Positions 8,142 through 18,131 of a stretch of 64,000 bases of DNA are shown here, one piece after another. Under the pieces are notes generated by a model. The model saw only the letters and a program-made list of their open reading frames with translations, was not told the origin of the DNA and searched no databases. Within the stretch, counting starts at the first letter, position 1; the number at the start of each line of letters is the position of its first letter. The stretch comes from Nocardioides cavernae (GTDB lineage Bacteria; Actinomycetota; Actinomycetes; Propionibacteriales; Nocardioidaceae): the NCBI RefSeq assembly GCF_013410035.1, contig NZ_JACCBW010000004.1:248001-312000 (forward strand), in the 5' to 3' direction. The position numbers and the translations under genes are program-made.

Positions 8142-9064
8142 CAGGACAGCTCGGGAGCGCCCTGCTGGGCCAGCCACTCCTGGTTGATCTGGTCGAGGAT
8201 GCCGTCCTCGCGCAGCGCGTCGACGGCGCCCGACACGCATCCGGTGAGCGGGCTGCCCTTGCCGAGCACGGCGCCGAACTGCTCGACCTCGTCACCGGCG
8301 AGCGGGAGCTGGCCGACGATCACGCCGTCGTCGAGCTGGACCGCGGACATGTAGTAGGCGGTGGGCAGGTCGACGACGATGCCGTCGATCTGCCCGTTCT
8401 TCAGCGCCTGGACCGCCTGGTCGTTGGTGTCGAAGACGGCCGGCTCCTGCGACGGCTGCACCTGGTCGGTGATCGCGGTGTAGCTGGTCGTGCCCACCTG
8501 CGCGCCGAGCTTGGCGTCGGCGAGGTCGGCCAGGCTGGTGGCGCCGTCGAGGGAGCTGCCGGCGTTGGTGACGACCGTCTGCACGACGTCGTAGTAGCCC
8601 GAGGAGAAGTCGACGGCCTTGCGCCGGGCCTCGGTGATGGAGACCTGGTTGACGTCGAAGTCGAACTCCTTCGGACCGGGCTGGACGACCTTGTTGAAGG
8701 GGACGGTGACCCAGGTGACCTGGTCGGCGGTGTAGCCGAGCTGCTCGGCGATGGCGTAGGCCACCGCGGACTCGTAGCCCTCGCCGTTGGTCGGGTCGTT
8801 GTCGACGAACCACGGCTCGTAGGCCGGGTCGTCCGTGGCGATCGTCAGCGTGCCGTCGGTGACCGTGTCCATCGTGTCGGGGGTGCACTCGTCGGCCGAC
8901 GGGCTCTCGGAGGACGACCCGGAGGTCTCCGAGGAGCCGGACCCGGAGTCGTCGCCGCTGTCGGCCTCGTCGGTCGGGGCGCAGGCCGTGAGGGCGATCG
9001 TGGCGGTCGCGAGGGTGGCGACGGCGAGGTGGCGCTTCGCCACACGACGGGAGGTCTTCAGCAT
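8141..9064 (-). CDS. Polar amino acid ABC importer, substrate-binding lipoprotein
   Basis: A 307-residue extracellular solute-binding protein (SBP_bac_3 family). The signal peptide ends in the lipobox LTAC (Cys28), and a Ser/Gly/Asp-rich linker (about 29-58) separates the lipid anchor from the domain. Conserved family blocks include GTLTIATDDPAYEPW, GYESAVAYAIAEQLG, FDFDVNQVSIT, AKLGAQVGTTS and IDGIVVDLPTAYYM. It delivers a polar amino acid to the permease encoded just downstream. The ATG lies 6 nt after a TAGGAT box, so this first gene of the operon is probably leaderless. Confidence 0.94.
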   Translation of the reverse strand: MLKTSRRVAKRHLAVATLATATIALTACAPTDEADSGDDSGSGSSETSGSSSESPSADECTPDTMDTVTDGTLTIATDDPAYEPWFVDNDPTNGEGYESAVAYAIAEQLGYTADQVTWVTVPFNKVVQPGPKEFDFDVNQVSITEARRKAVDFSSGYYDVVQTVVTNAGSSLDGATSLADLADAKLGAQVGTTSYTAITDQVQPSQEPAVFDTNDQAVQALKNGQIDGIVVDLPTAYYMSAVQLDDGVIVGQLPLAGDEVEQFGAVLGKGSPLTGCVSGAVDALREDGILDQINQEWLAQQGAPELS

Positions 9065-9070
9065 GGGCGA

Positions 9071-9076
9071 ATCCTA
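9071..9076 (-). promoter_or_regulatory. -10 box of the amino acid ABC operon
   Basis: TAGGAT on the minus strand, 6 nt (TCGCCC) before the ATG at 9064. The spacing places +1 at or beside the start codon. The box lies in the 27-bp gap between hisF and this operon. Confidence 0.5.
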
Positions 9077-9091
9077 CGGCCGCCCCCGGTG

Positions 9092-9861
<770 letters not shown>

Positions 9862-9865
<4 letters not shown>

Positions 9866-10332
9866 CGTCGTGCCTCGCGCTCGCGCCGTGCCGCGAGTGC
9901 GACGTCGACGATGTCGGCCCGCGGCTGGCCCTCGAGCTCGGCGAGCGACACCCAGGCCGCGTGGTCGGTGGAGCCGCCCACCTCGGTGGTGCCGAGCTCG
10001 CCGCCGGTGATCGTCGCGTCGAAGACGAAGCGCTGCGAGCGGAACCAGCCGTCGAAGGTGCGCCCGCGCGCGGTGAAGAAGTGGTCGGCGAGCAGCGCGC
10101 CCGGCACGACGTCGTACCCCGTCTCCTCGTACACCTCGCGCACCAGACCGTCGCGGATCGACTCCTCGAAGTCGACGCCGCCGCCGGGCAGCGACCACTC
10201 CGGGTCGCTGTGGCCCTCGCCGTTCCACCAGGTCAGCAGCACCCGCTCCTGCCCGTCGACCTCGTCGGCCCCGTCGACGAGGAGGGCGTACGCCGCCAGG
10301 CGCACGTGGTAGTCGGTGAACTCCAGGCTCAT
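9862..10332 (-). CDS. NUDIX hydrolase
   Basis: A 156-residue NUDIX domain protein. The NUDIX box runs from [15 protein letters not shown] to [11 protein letters not shown], with the G-x5-E-x7-REUxEExGU spacing intact, so metal-dependent pyrophosphohydrolase activity is expected. The substrate is not predictable. It is overlapped by 4 nt at both ends, by priA and hisF, so it is translationally coupled to histidine genes. Whether it acts in the pathway (for example on a phosphoribosyl intermediate or on damaged nucleotides) is open. Confidence 0.9.
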
Positions 10333-11081
10333 CGGTCCTCCGGACGGGTCAGAGCGAGCGCGTCCTCGAGGGTGAAGCGACCCTCGTAGAGCGCGGTGCC
10401 GGCGATGGCGCCCTCGACGCCCTCCCCGACCAGGCCCATCAGCGCCCGGATGTCGTCGAGGGTCGTCACGCCGCCGCTGGCGACGACGGGCCGGTCGGTG
10501 GCCGCGCAGACGTCACTGAGCAGCTGGAGGTTGGGTCCCTGCAGCATGCCGTCCTTGTTGACGTCGGTGACGACGTAGCGCGCGCAGCCCTCGGAGTCGA
10601 GGCGCGCGAGGGTCTCGTAGAGGTCGCCGCCGTCGCGGGTCCACCCGCGGGCCGCGAGCGTCGTGCCGCGCACGTCGAGACCCACGGCCACCCGGTCGCC
10701 GTACGTCGCGATCGCCCGTGCGCACCACTCGGGCTGCTCCAGCGCGGCCGTGCCGATGTTGACACGGCGGCAGCCGGTGGCCATGGCGGCCTCCAGCGAC
10801 TCGTCGTCCCGGATGCCGCCGCTCATCTCGACCTGGATGTCGAGGGCGCCGACGATCCTCGCCTGCAGCTCGCGGTTGTGGCCGTGGCCGAACGCCGCGT
10901 CGAGGTCGACGAGGTGGATCCACTCGGCCCCCGCCTCCTGCCAGCGCAGCGCGGCCTCGACCGGGTCGCCGAAGCGCTTCTCGGACCCGTCCACGCCCTG
11001 CACCAGCTGGACGGCCTGGCCGCCCTTGATGTCGACGGCGGGCAGGAGCTCGAGGTAGAGACGCTCGGGGGTGCTGGGCAT
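10329..11081 (-). CDS. priA: Bifunctional ProFAR isomerase PriA (HisA/TrpF)
   Basis: A 250-residue (beta/alpha)8 barrel of the HisA type. Catalytic aspartates are seen in [10 protein letters not shown] and [10 protein letters not shown], with phosphate loops EMSGGIR and VASGGV. In actinobacteria this enzyme isomerises both ProFAR (histidine) and phosphoribosyl anthranilate (tryptophan), because a separate trpF is absent. Residues around RGWTRDGGD fit PriA. The assignment to the bifunctional type is by lineage. The ATG lies 6 nt after TAGGAT, so the gene has its own leaderless promoter rather than depending on the upstream his block. Confidence 0.94.
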   Translation of the reverse strand: MPSTPERLYLELLPAVDIKGGQAVQLVQGVDGSEKRFGDPVEAALRWQEAGAEWIHLVDLDAAFGHGHNRELQARIVGALDIQVEMSGGIRDDESLEAAMATGCRRVNIGTAALEQPEWCARAIATYGDRVAVGLDVRGTTLAARGWTRDGGDLYETLARLDSEGCARYVVTDVNKDGMLQGPNLQLLSDVCAATDRPVVASGGVTTLDDIRALMGLVGEGVEGAIAGTALYEGRFTLEDALALTRPEDR

Positions 11082-11087
11082 GCCCCG

Positions 11088-11093
11088 ATCCTA
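11088..11093 (-). promoter_or_regulatory. -10 box of priA
   Basis: TAGGAT on the minus strand, then CGGGGC and the ATG at 11081. It has the same 6-nt architecture as hisD and the amino acid ABC operon. Confidence 0.5.
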
Positions 11094-11149
11094 GGAGCGC
11101 ACGGGTCCGCCCCGGCCCGCGCCCCGCACCCGCGAGACGGGGGTCACCT

Positions 11150-11258
11150 CCGCTCGCCGCGTAGACGCGCGGACAGAAGTGAGGTCGTCGCGAGTCGTCC
11201 CCGCGTACGTGACGCCCCCTTCGGGACTTGTGTCCGCGCGTCTACGCCGGGCGAGCGG
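11150..11258. repeat. Long interrupted inverted repeat upstream of priA
   Basis: The left arm 11161-11180 (GTAGACGCGCGGACAGAAGT) and right arm 11226-11245 are reverse complements with one mismatch. Outside them, 11150-11160 and 11246-11258 continue the pairing (CCGCTCGCC-GC against GCCGGGCGAGCGG), with one small bulge. Total arm length is about 31 nt around a 45-nt centre. It lies in the 208-bp gap between the phosphatase gene and priA and overlaps no recognised gene. It could be a terminator for the phosphatase gene or a dispersed palindromic repeat. Confidence 0.7.
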
Positions 11259-11289
11259 TCCGTTCGTCGATCGCGAGAGGGCCGGACGC

Positions 11290-12996
11290 TCAGCGTCGGT
11301 GCTTGCGGGTCGGCAGCTCGTGGGCGGTGCCGTCCATCGCGCGCGTCGGAGCGATGCCCATCGCGCGCAGGATGGTCGGCATGATGTCGACGGACCGCAC
11401 CTCGGCCCGCAGGTCCTTGTGGGAGGTGTTCGCGCCGGCGAACACGATCGGGACCTGCTGGGAGGCACGCTGGATGCCGCCGTGGTCGCCGAGCACGGAG
11501 TACGTCGTGTCGTCGGGCAGCGTCGCGACGAGGTCGGGTCCGTAGTCGGCCGCCTGGGTGTCCACGAGCTCCTGCGCCTTGGCGGCGAACCACCGCTTCT
11601 CCGCGCCGCGCATCCGGTCCCAGCGCACCGGCGTCACCCGGTCGTAGTGGTCTCCGTGGCGCCGCCAGACCGCCGTCACGTCGGGCAGGTCCTCCATGAG
11701 CGCGGCCGCCTCCGCGACCTTCGCCGCCGACTGGTCCTTGAGCCAGACGTTGAGGGAGGAGTCGCTGTAGGACAGGCCGACGTTGGTGGCGCCGGTGCCG
11801 TCGTCGGTGCCCTCGATGAGCGGCAGCAGCGCCTCCTGGGGGCGGAGGTAGGGCACGTCGTTGGCCGGGGAGCCGTAGTACCAGTTGTAGTAGCCGTAGT
11901 CGTTCTCCGGCTCGACGTCGCCGTGGAAGTGGCCCTCGCCCGCCGCGACGGAACCGTGGTCGGCGGTCAGCACCACGAGGGTGTCGTCGAGCTGCCCGCT
12001 GTCCTCGAGCGCCTGCATGATCCGGCCGACCTGGGCGTCGGCGGTCCGGGTGGCGTACCGCATGTGCGTCATGGGGTCGTAGCCGGGCGTGGCGCCCTCC
12101 GGGTCGTTGACCCCGCCCCACATGTGCGCGGCCTTGTCGACGCCCGGGAGGCTGACGAAGATCCCGCTCCAGCCGTCGCCCTCCTGCTCCATCACCTCCA
12201 GGACCGCGTCCGTGGCCCACACGTCGCCGCCCTGCTGGGCGGGGTCGGCACCGACGACGTAGCGGTTGTCGGTCGCGGGGTAGAGCTGCGCCGGGTACTG
12301 GCCGGTGTCGTAGATCGTGTCGCGGCGCGCGAGCCACCGTGAGCCGCAGGCGGTGGAGAAGTACGCCGGCACGTTCCATCCGGTCGGCTGGCGGTAGCGC
12401 GTCGTGGTGCCGTCGGGGTTGGTGCAGGTCGGGCCGCTACCGAAGGTGATGGTGGAGGTGCGGGCGGAGCCGGGGCCGCTGAGCCCCCACGCGGCGTACC
12501 CCTTGGGGCTGACGGTGAACACCTTCCCGGTGTCGTCGAGGTAGTCGGACAGGTGCGGGTAGCCGGCGGCCTGCTGCAGCGGCGCCATCTGGGCGAGCCC
12601 GAAGTTGCTGGTGATGTAGAGCCCGCCCGGAGCGCCGAGGAGGCCGTCGACGTCGCGGTAGCCCTCGGTCGTCCAGCCCATGTGCTTCGGCGACGCCCCG
12701 GTGGTGACCACGTTGTGGGTGACGACGGTGACCGACCCGGTGTGCCCGAGGTAGCCGTGGGGGGTGTCCACGCCGTCCTTCATCAGCGCCTCGACGTTGC
12801 GCATGTCGTAGCGGTCGACGATCTCCTTGCTCAGCGCGTCGACGACGATCACGACCACCTTCGTCGGGCGGGCGGCCGGCTCGGGCCCGTGGCCTCCGCG
12901 GCCCCCGGCCTCGGCGCCCGACTGGGTGCCGGCCACGGTGAGCGCGACCGCGGCGGCGGTGGTGACGGCGAGCAGGCGGGCGCGGCGCTGAGCCAT
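11290..12996 (-). CDS. Secreted alkaline phosphatase-superfamily protein (type I phosphodiesterase/nucleotide pyrophosphatase-like)
   Basis: A 568-residue exported protein. The N-terminus MAQRRARLLAVTTAAAVAL and a following Ala-rich stretch form a signal peptide. The superfamily metal and nucleophile motifs are visible: KVVVIVVDALS near residue 45, a Thr-rich nucleophile segment (SVTVVTHNVVTTGASP), PGVDKAAHMWGG (the D-x3-H metal pair) and LTADHGSVAAGEGHFHGD. The C-terminal SVDIMPTILRAMGI is also typical. Probable role: hydrolysis of a phosphodiester or pyrophosphate outside the cell; substrate unknown. I chose the ATG at 12996 because GGGAGG lies 8 nt upstream. It is one of three genes lying between the two his blocks. 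Confidence 0.88.
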   Translation of the reverse strand: MAQRRARLLAVTTAAAVALTVAGTQSGAEAGGRGGHGPEPAARPTKVVVIVVDALSKEIVDRYDMRNVEALMKDGVDTPHGYLGHTGSVTVVTHNVVTTGASPKHMGWTTEGYRDVDGLLGAPGGLYITSNFGLAQMAPLQQAAGYPHLSDYLDDTGKVFTVSPKGYAAWGLSGPGSARTSTITFGSGPTCTNPDGTTTRYRQPTGWNVPAYFSTACGSRWLARRDTIYDTGQYPAQLYPATDNRYVVGADPAQQGGDVWATDAVLEVMEQEGDGWSGIFVSLPGVDKAAHMWGGVNDPEGATPGYDPMTHMRYATRTADAQVGRIMQALEDSGQLDDTLVVLTADHGSVAAGEGHFHGDVEPENDYGYYNWYYGSPANDVPYLRPQEALLPLIEGTDDGTGATNVGLSYSDSSLNVWLKDQSAAKVAEAAALMEDLPDVTAVWRRHGDHYDRVTPVRWDRMRGAEKRWFAAKAQELVDTQAADYGPDLVATLPDDTTYSVLGDHGGIQRASQQVPIVFAGANTSHKDLRAEVRSVDIMPTILRAMGIAPTRAMDGTAHELPTRKHRR

Positions 12997-13075
12997 GACG
13001 ACTCCCTCCCGGGGCGGCGACGGTGCCGCGGCCCGTGAGCCGAACGTAGACCCGGCGCACACCACCGGCAATCCC

Positions 13076-13099
13076 CCCGGCTGGGTAGGTCCAGCCGGG
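13076..13099 (-). terminator. Hairpin terminator after the DoxX gene
   Basis: A 9-bp perfect stem (CCCGGCTGG with CCAGCCGGG) and a 6-nt loop begin 10 nt beyond the stop of the minus-strand DoxX gene. The stem can extend by two more pairs past one mismatch. The tail is not T-rich. Confidence 0.55.
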
Positions 13100-13108
13100 A
13101 GGAGGGTG

Positions 13109-13579
13109 TCAGTGCGACAGCGGCGAGGCCTTGCGGATCGCCCGCTTGGACGCTTTCGCGCCGGACTTGGCGGCCGAGGTGATGCCCTGGCTGAGCAGGG
13201 TGAGCCCGGCGCCGACGAGCCACACGTCCTTGGCCACCGCGGTGCCCTCCTGGCTCGGCCGGATGCCGTCGTCCAGGGTCATCGACGGCGTCCGGAGGTA
13301 CATGCCGACGAGGCTGGCGCCGAAGCCGGTCAGCGCGGCGCCGGCGACGGTCGCCGGGACCATGGGCGCGAGGAGGGCGGCGCCCACGCCGATCTCGCTG
13401 ACGGCGAGCAGCCTGGCGAACTTCGCCGGCTCCATGTCCTTGAACAGGGTCGGGTAGGTGGAGGCCGCTGCACCGTGCAGGAACTGGGCGGTGCCCTCGT
13501 CGGCACCGAGCTTGCTGATGCCCGAGTTGAGGATGAACGCACCGGTGGCGACGCGGAGCGGGAGCTGGGTCAGGGACAC
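13109..13579 (-). CDS. DoxX-family membrane protein
   Basis: A 156-residue small membrane protein of the DoxX type. The N-terminal LPLRVATGAFILNSGISK fits the family motif, and three or four hydrophobic segments follow (about 8-24, 58-75, 78-97 and 117-135). The C-terminus is Lys/Ala-rich and basic (AAKSGAKASKRAIRK). DoxX-like proteins are linked to redox or thiol stress in actinobacteria, but this member is uncharacterised. The GTG start at 13579 has AGGAGA 6-7 nt upstream. The gene is downstream of the hemerythrin-like gene by 83 bp. Confidence 0.85.
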   Translation of the reverse strand: MSLTQLPLRVATGAFILNSGISKLGADEGTAQFLHGAAASTYPTLFKDMEPAKFARLLAVSEIGVGAALLAPMVPATVAGAALTGFGASLVGMYLRTPSMTLDDGIRPSQEGTAVAKDVWLVGAGLTLLSQGITSAAKSGAKASKRAIRKASPLSH

Positions 13580-13662
13580 GATCTCTCCTGGTGGTCGGGG
13601 ACGGGAGTGGTCCCCAGTGTCGCTCACGTGCGGGAGCCCGCGTCGCGGCGTCCCACCGCCGG

Positions 13663-14295
13663 CTAGCGCCAGGTCGGGGCGACCTCGCGCCGGTAGCGCC
13701 GGGCGAGCAGCGTGGTGAGCACGGCGACGACGGGTGCGGGGATGGTCGCCCGGAGCGAGGACAGCTCGCGCTCCCCCGCCCCGTCCTGCATCCACGCGAG
13801 CGCGTTGGCCGCGTCTACGGTGCTCTGCGGCCTGAGCTTCTTGGTGAGCGCCTTGAACTCGGCGTCCTCCTTGAGCTCGTCCATCAGCGCCTCGACGTCG
13901 CGCTCCTCGTGGTCGAGGTGACCGTTGATGACGGTCTCGGCGCGAGCGACCTCGTCGGCCGCAGCGGCGGCGTTGGCGGCGGTGGGCGCCGCGGCCAGGG
14001 ACTGGAGGCTCGCCGAGACGGACCGGAGGGCGGTCTTCATCGCCACGTGCTCGGCCTCCATCTCCTCCATCAGGCCGACGTCGAAGCCGCGGGACTGCAG
14101 GAACGGCCAGACGTGCTCGTCCTCCGCCTCGTGGTGGTGGGTGAGCTCGCGCACGAGGTTGGCCCACGCGACCTGCACCTGGTGGACCCGGGCGGTGTCG
14201 CCCTCGCGCAGCGCGCGCAGCGCCTGCTGCGTGCGCGCCACGTCGCGACGCACCGCGGCGTGGATGATCTGGTTCATGCTCAGCTCAGCGCTCAT
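13663..14295 (-). CDS. Hemerythrin-domain protein
   Basis: A 210-residue protein with a four-helix hemerythrin HHE-type domain. Candidate di-iron ligands are in THHHEAEDEHVWPFL (about residues 52-66), MEAEHVAMK (about 78-86) and NGHLDHEERDVEALM (about 124-138). Such proteins bind O2, NO or redox signals through a non-haem di-iron site. The C-terminal 60 residues (from KKLRPQST) lie outside the domain. An internal Met at residue 7 is an alternative start. It sits between hisH and the DoxX gene on the same strand and has no obvious tie to histidine synthesis. Confidence 0.88.
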   Translation of the reverse strand: MSAELSMNQIIHAAVRRDVARTQQALRALREGDTARVHQVQVAWANLVRELTHHHEAEDEHVWPFLQSRGFDVGLMEEMEAEHVAMKTALRSVSASLQSLAAAPTAANAAAAADEVARAETVINGHLDHEERDVEALMDELKEDAEFKALTKKLRPQSTVDAANALAWMQDGAGERELSSLRATIPAPVVAVLTTLLARRYRREVAPTWR

Positions 14296-14367
14296 GCCGG
14301 GACGCTAGTCCCGCTCCTCCCGGGGGCGCGACCCTGTTTCTGGGGGCCTTCGCGAGCCGGACGGCCG

Positions 14368-15009
14368 CTAGAGCGAGGCCACCCAGTTGCGCAGCAGCGC
14401 CGCACCCGCGTCCCCGGACTTCTCCGGGTGGAACTGCGTGGCGCACAGCGGGCCGTTCTCGACGGCGGCGACGAAGCGGTCACCGCCGTGCTCGGCCCAG
14501 GTCACCAGCGGCGCGGCCGTGCGGTCGTTGGTCACGAGGTCCCACGAGCGCGCGGCGTAGGAGTGCACGAAGTAGAACCGCTCGTCCTCCACGCCGGTGA
14601 ACAGCCGCGTGCCCGAGGGCACGTCGACGGTGTTCCACCCCATGTGCGGGACCACGTCGGCCTGCAGCCGGGTCACGAGGCCGGGCCACTCGTCGCAGCC
14701 GTCGCTCTCGACCCCGTGCTCGACACCTCCGGCGAACAGGATCTGCATGCCGACGCAGATCCCGAGCACCGGACATCCGCCGGCCAGGCGCCGGCCGATG
14801 ATGCGCTCGCCCTTGATGGCCCGCAGGCCCTCCATGCACGCGGCGTAGGCACCGACTCCGGGCACCACGAGGCCGTCGGCGGCGAGCGCGGTGTCGAAGT
14901 CGCTGGTGAGCGTGACCGAGGCGCCAGTGCGCTCGACGGCACGCACGACCGAGCGCAGGTTGCCGGAGCCGTAGTCGAGGACGACGACCTCGGGGCTGGC
15001 GTCACTCAC
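14368..15009 (-). CDS. hisH: Imidazole glycerol phosphate synthase, glutaminase subunit HisH
   Basis: A 213-residue class I glutamine amidotransferase. The oxyanion region is VVPGVGAY, the nucleophile Cys is in [11 protein letters not shown], and the His-Glu of the triad is in [10 protein letters not shown]. Length fits HisH. It releases ammonia from glutamine and channels it to HisF. The GTG start at 15009 overlaps the hisB stop by 4 nt (GTGA). This is the last gene of the hisD-C-B-H block, whereas hisA and hisF normally follow directly. Confidence 0.97.
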   Translation of the reverse strand: MSDASPEVVVLDYGSGNLRSVVRAVERTGASVTLTSDFDTALAADGLVVPGVGAYAACMEGLRAIKGERIIGRRLAGGCPVLGICVGMQILFAGGVEHGVESDGCDEWPGLVTRLQADVVPHMGWNTVDVPSGTRLFTGVEDERFYFVHSYAARSWDLVTNDRTAAPLVTWAEHGGDRFVAAVENGPLCATQFHPEKSGDAGAALLRNWVASL

Positions 15010-15614
15010 AGGCTGCCCTTCGTCGACGGTACGCCCGTCTCGCGCGGGTCGATCGCCACCGCGTCGCGCAGGGCGCGGGCGAACGCCTTGAACTGGGTCT
15101 CGACGATGTGGTGCGGGTCGCGACCCGCCAGCACGCGCACGTGCAGGCCGAAGTGCCCGTGCTGCGCGATCGACTCGAAGACGTGCTGGGTGAGCGAACC
15201 CATGTAGGGCACGCCCGACCCGCCGATGGCGGCGTAGACCTGGCCGTCGGGCTCGCCGGTGTGGACGCAGTAGGGCCGCCCGGAGACGTCGACGACGGCC
15301 TGCACGAGCGCCTCGTCGAGCGGGACGGTCGCGTCGCCGAAGCGGCGGATGCCGGACTTGTCGCCGAGCGCCTCGCGCAGCGCCTGGCCGAGCACGATGG
15401 CGGTGTCCTCGACCGAGTGGTGCGCGTCGATGTGGGTGTCGCCGGTGGTGCGCACGACGAGGTCGACCAGCGAGTGGCGGGCGAACGCGTCGAGCATGTG
15501 GTCGTAGAACCCGACCCCGGTCGACACGTCGGAGCGACCGGTGCCGTCGAGGTCGACCTCGACGACGACCTGCGACTCCTTGGTGCTGCGCTCGATCCTC
15601 GCGGTGCGGCTCAT
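15006..15614 (-). CDS. hisB: Imidazoleglycerol-phosphate dehydratase HisB
   Basis: A 202-residue monofunctional dehydratase without the phosphatase domain of enterobacterial HisB. Two manganese-binding motifs are present: [12 protein letters not shown] and [29 protein letters not shown] is another family block. It converts imidazole glycerol phosphate to imidazole acetol phosphate. It overlaps hisC by 4 nt at its start and hisH at its end, indicating coupled translation. Confidence 0.97.
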   Translation of the reverse strand: MSRTARIERSTKESQVVVEVDLDGTGRSDVSTGVGFYDHMLDAFARHSLVDLVVRTTGDTHIDAHHSVEDTAIVLGQALREALGDKSGIRRFGDATVPLDEALVQAVVDVSGRPYCVHTGEPDGQVYAAIGGSGVPYMGSLTQHVFESIAQHGHFGLHVRVLAGRDPHHIVETQFKAFARALRDAVAIDPRETGVPSTKGSL

Positions 15615-16744
15615 GCCGGCCTCTCCTCACTGGTCTGCCGGACGGTCTCCAGCAGTGCGTCCTTGAATGCTGTCATCTCCTCGGCCGTGCCGATGGAGAC
15701 CCGCAGCCACCCGTCGGGCCCGGTCTCGCGGATCAGCACGCCGCGGTCGACGAGACCGCGCCAGACGGCGTGCCGTTCGGCGAACCGACCGAACAGCACG
15801 AAGTTGGCGTCGGAGTCGGCGACCTCGAACCCCTCGCGGCGCAGCCACTCGACCGTCGCGTCGCGCTCGACCCTCAGGTCGTCGACCCGCCCGAGGAGCT
15901 CGGGGGCGTGGCGCAGCGCGGCGAGCGCGGTCGCCTGGGTGACGGCGCTGAGGTGGTAGGGCAGGCGCACCACGCGGATCGCGTCGCAGACGGCCGGGTC
16001 GGCGGCGAGGTAGCCCACCCGCGCCCCGGCGAGGGCGAACGCCTTGCTCATGGTCCGGGTGACGACGAGGTTGCGGTGCTGCGGCAGCAGCTCCAGGGCG
16101 CTCGGGGTGCCGGCGCGCCGGAACTCGCCGTAGGCCTCGTCGACCACGACCAGACCGCCGGGCTCGTACGACGCCGCCGCCTCGCACAGCATCGTCACCG
16201 CCTCGGGCGGCAGCGCCGTGCCCGTGGGGTTGTTGGGGCTCGGCAGGAGCACCACGACCGGCCGCTTGTCGAGGACCAGCTCGCGGGCGGCGTCGAGGTC
16301 GAGCGAGAAGTCCTCCGCGCGGCGCCCGGCGTGCCACTCGGTGAGGGCGTCGCGGGCGTACTCGGGGTACATCGAGTAGGTCGGGGCGAACGACAGCGCC
16401 ACCCGCCCGGGGCCGCCGAAGGCCTGCAGCAGCTGGAGCATGACCTCGTTGGACCCGTTGGCCGCCCACACCATCTCCGGGGTGATGCCCGAGCCGCCGG
16501 AGCCGTTGAGGTACGCCGCGAGGGCGGACCGGAGCTCGACGAACTCCCGGTCGGGGTAGCGGTTGAGCGTCGTCGCCGCCTCGCCCACGGCGTGGGCGAT
16601 GTCGGCCGCCGTCTCGGGAGAGGGCCCGTAGGGGTTCTCGTTGACGTTGAGCTGGACCGGGACGAGGGCCGGGTCGAGCTGCGGCGCGCCATAGGGCTCG
16701 ATCCCCCGCAGCTCGTCGCGCAGGGGTGGGAACGCGGCGCTCAC
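15611..16744 (-). CDS. hisC: Histidinol-phosphate aminotransferase HisC
   Basis: A 377-residue fold type I PLP aminotransferase. Conserved blocks are [51 protein letters not shown] and the PLP lysine in [15 protein letters not shown]. It transfers the amino group from glutamate to imidazole acetol phosphate. The GTG start at 16744 overlaps the hisD stop by 4 nt (GTGA). An open frame continues upstream into hisD in another register and is not part of the gene. Confidence 0.97.
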   Translation of the reverse strand: MSAAFPPLRDELRGIEPYGAPQLDPALVPVQLNVNENPYGPSPETAADIAHAVGEAATTLNRYPDREFVELRSALAAYLNGSGGSGITPEMVWAANGSNEVMLQLLQAFGGPGRVALSFAPTYSMYPEYARDALTEWHAGRRAEDFSLDLDAARELVLDKRPVVVLLPSPNNPTGTALPPEAVTMLCEAAASYEPGGLVVVDEAYGEFRRAGTPSALELLPQHRNLVVTRTMSKAFALAGARVGYLAADPAVCDAIRVVRLPYHLSAVTQATALAALRHAPELLGRVDDLRVERDATVEWLRREGFEVADSDANFVLFGRFAERHAVWRGLVDRGVLIRETGPDGWLRVSIGTAEEMTAFKDALLETVRQTSEERPA

Positions 16745-18054
16745 CGCCCGGACTCGAATCGGACCGACACGGCCTGGCCGTGGCCGGGCAGGTCCTCGGC
16801 CTCGGCCAGCACCACGACGTGGTCGGCGACCTCGGCGAGCGCGGCCCGGGTGTAGTCGACGACGTGGACGGACCTGGTGAACGCCCGCACCGACAGCCCG
16901 CTGGAGTGGCAGGCGCAGCCGGCGGTCGGCAGGACGTGGTTGGACCCCGCGCAGTAGTCGCCGAGCGAGACGGGCGCCCACGGGCCGACGAAGATCGCGC
17001 CGGCGTTGCGGACGCGGGCGGCGTGGGCCGCGGCGTCGCGGGTCTGGATCTCGAGGTGCTCCGCGGCGTAGGCGTCGACGACCGCGACGCCCTGGTCCAT
17101 GTCGTCCACCAGGACGATCGCCGACTGGCGTCCGCCCAGGGCGGTGCTGATCCGCTCGGTGTGGCGGGTCGCGAAGACCTGCTTGTCGAGCTCGGCCTCC
17201 ACCGCGTCGGCCAGCTCGAGCGAGTCGGTCACCAGGACGGAGGCCGCCATCGGGTCGTGCTCGGCCTGGCTGATCATGTCGGCCGCGACGAACGCCGCCT
17301 CGGCGCTGTCGTCGGCGAGGATCGCGATCTCCGTCGGGCCGGCCTCGGAGTCGATGCCCACCACGCCGCGCAGCAGCCGCTTGGCGGCGGCGACGTAGAT
17401 GTTGCCCGGCCCGGTGACGAGGTCGACGCGGTCGCACGGACCGGCGCCGTAGGCGAACATCGCGATCGCCTGGGCGCCGCCGACGGCGTACACCTCGTCG
17501 ACGCCGAGCAGGGCGCACGCGGCGAGGATGGTCGGCTCCGGCAGGCCGCCGCTGTTCTTCTGGGGCGGGCTGGCGAGCGCGATGGAGCGCACGCCGGCGA
17601 CCTGGGCGGGCACGACGTTCATCACGACGCTGCTCACCAGCGGGGCGAGGCCGCCGGGGACGTAGAGCCCGACGCGGTCGATGGGCACCTTGCGGTGCGT
17701 CACCGTGGCACCGTCGGCCACCTGGCTCGTGACGTCGTGCTCGAGCTCCCCCTCACAGGTGGCCCGCAGTCGACGGATCGACTCCTCGAGGCCCGCGCGG
17801 ACCGCCGGGTCGAGACCGTCGAGCGCCTCGACGATCGCCTGCCTCGGCACGGCGATGTCGTCGCTGTCGACCCCGTCGAACCGGGCGGAGAACTCGACGA
17901 TCGCCTCGACGCCGCGCGCCCGGACAGCGTCGACGATCGGCTGCACCTGATGCGTGGCGGCCTCGACGTCGAGCTCGGCACGAGGCACGCTCGCGCGGTA
18001 GTCGACGGACGCCTCGTCGGCGCCCCTCAGGTCGATGCGACGGATCAGGGACAT
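16741..18054 (-). CDS. hisD: Histidinol dehydrogenase HisD
   Basis: A 437-residue NAD- and zinc-dependent dehydrogenase that catalyses the last two steps of histidine synthesis. Family blocks visible are [44 protein letters not shown] and [18 protein letters not shown]. Length is normal. It is the first gene of the hisD-C-B-H operon. The ATG is 6 nt after TAGGAT, so the his mRNA is probably leaderless. I saw no T-box or leader peptide upstream, because the divergent gene starts only 77 bp away. Confidence 0.97.
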   Translation of the reverse strand: MSLIRRIDLRGADEASVDYRASVPRAELDVEAATHQVQPIVDAVRARGVEAIVEFSARFDGVDSDDIAVPRQAIVEALDGLDPAVRAGLEESIRRLRATCEGELEHDVTSQVADGATVTHRKVPIDRVGLYVPGGLAPLVSSVVMNVVPAQVAGVRSIALASPPQKNSGGLPEPTILAACALLGVDEVYAVGGAQAIAMFAYGAGPCDRVDLVTGPGNIYVAAAKRLLRGVVGIDSEAGPTEIAILADDSAEAAFVAADMISQAEHDPMAASVLVTDSLELADAVEAELDKQVFATRHTERISTALGGRQSAIVLVDDMDQGVAVVDAYAAEHLEIQTRDAAAHAARVRNAGAIFVGPWAPVSLGDYCAGSNHVLPTAGCACHSSGLSVRAFTRSVHVVDYTRAALAEVADHVVVLAEAEDLPGHGQAVSVRFESGR

Positions 18055-18060
18055 GCTCCG

Positions 18061-18066
18061 ATCCTA
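18061..18066 (-). promoter_or_regulatory. -10 box of the hisDCBH operon
   Basis: TAGGAT on the minus strand, followed by CGGAGC and the hisD ATG. It shares a 77-bp divergent promoter region with the plus-strand gene at 18132. Confidence 0.55.
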
Positions 18067-18119
18067 GGTTCTCCGGCGGGTCGGTCCGCAGTCGCGGGTG
18101 CCGGGTGGACACGCCGCGT

Positions 18120-18125
18120 TAGGTT
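18120..18125 (+). promoter_or_regulatory. -10 box of the LON-substrate-binding-domain gene
   Basis: TAGGTT on the plus strand, followed by GGCCAC and the GTG start at 18132. It mirrors the hisD box with the same 6-nt spacing. Confidence 0.5.
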
Positions 18126-18131
18126 GGCCAC

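Noticed and set aside
11091..11468. A 125-codon frame across the inverted repeat upstream of priA
   Set aside because: It overlaps the 3' end of the phosphatase gene, has no family match that I recognise, and its composition is Arg/Thr-rich shadow-like.
15611..17518. Apparent 635-codon fusion of hisC with upstream sequence
   Set aside because: The first 258 codons overlap hisD in another frame and show no conserved motif. The GTG at 16744 with a 4-nt GTGA overlap is the natural start.
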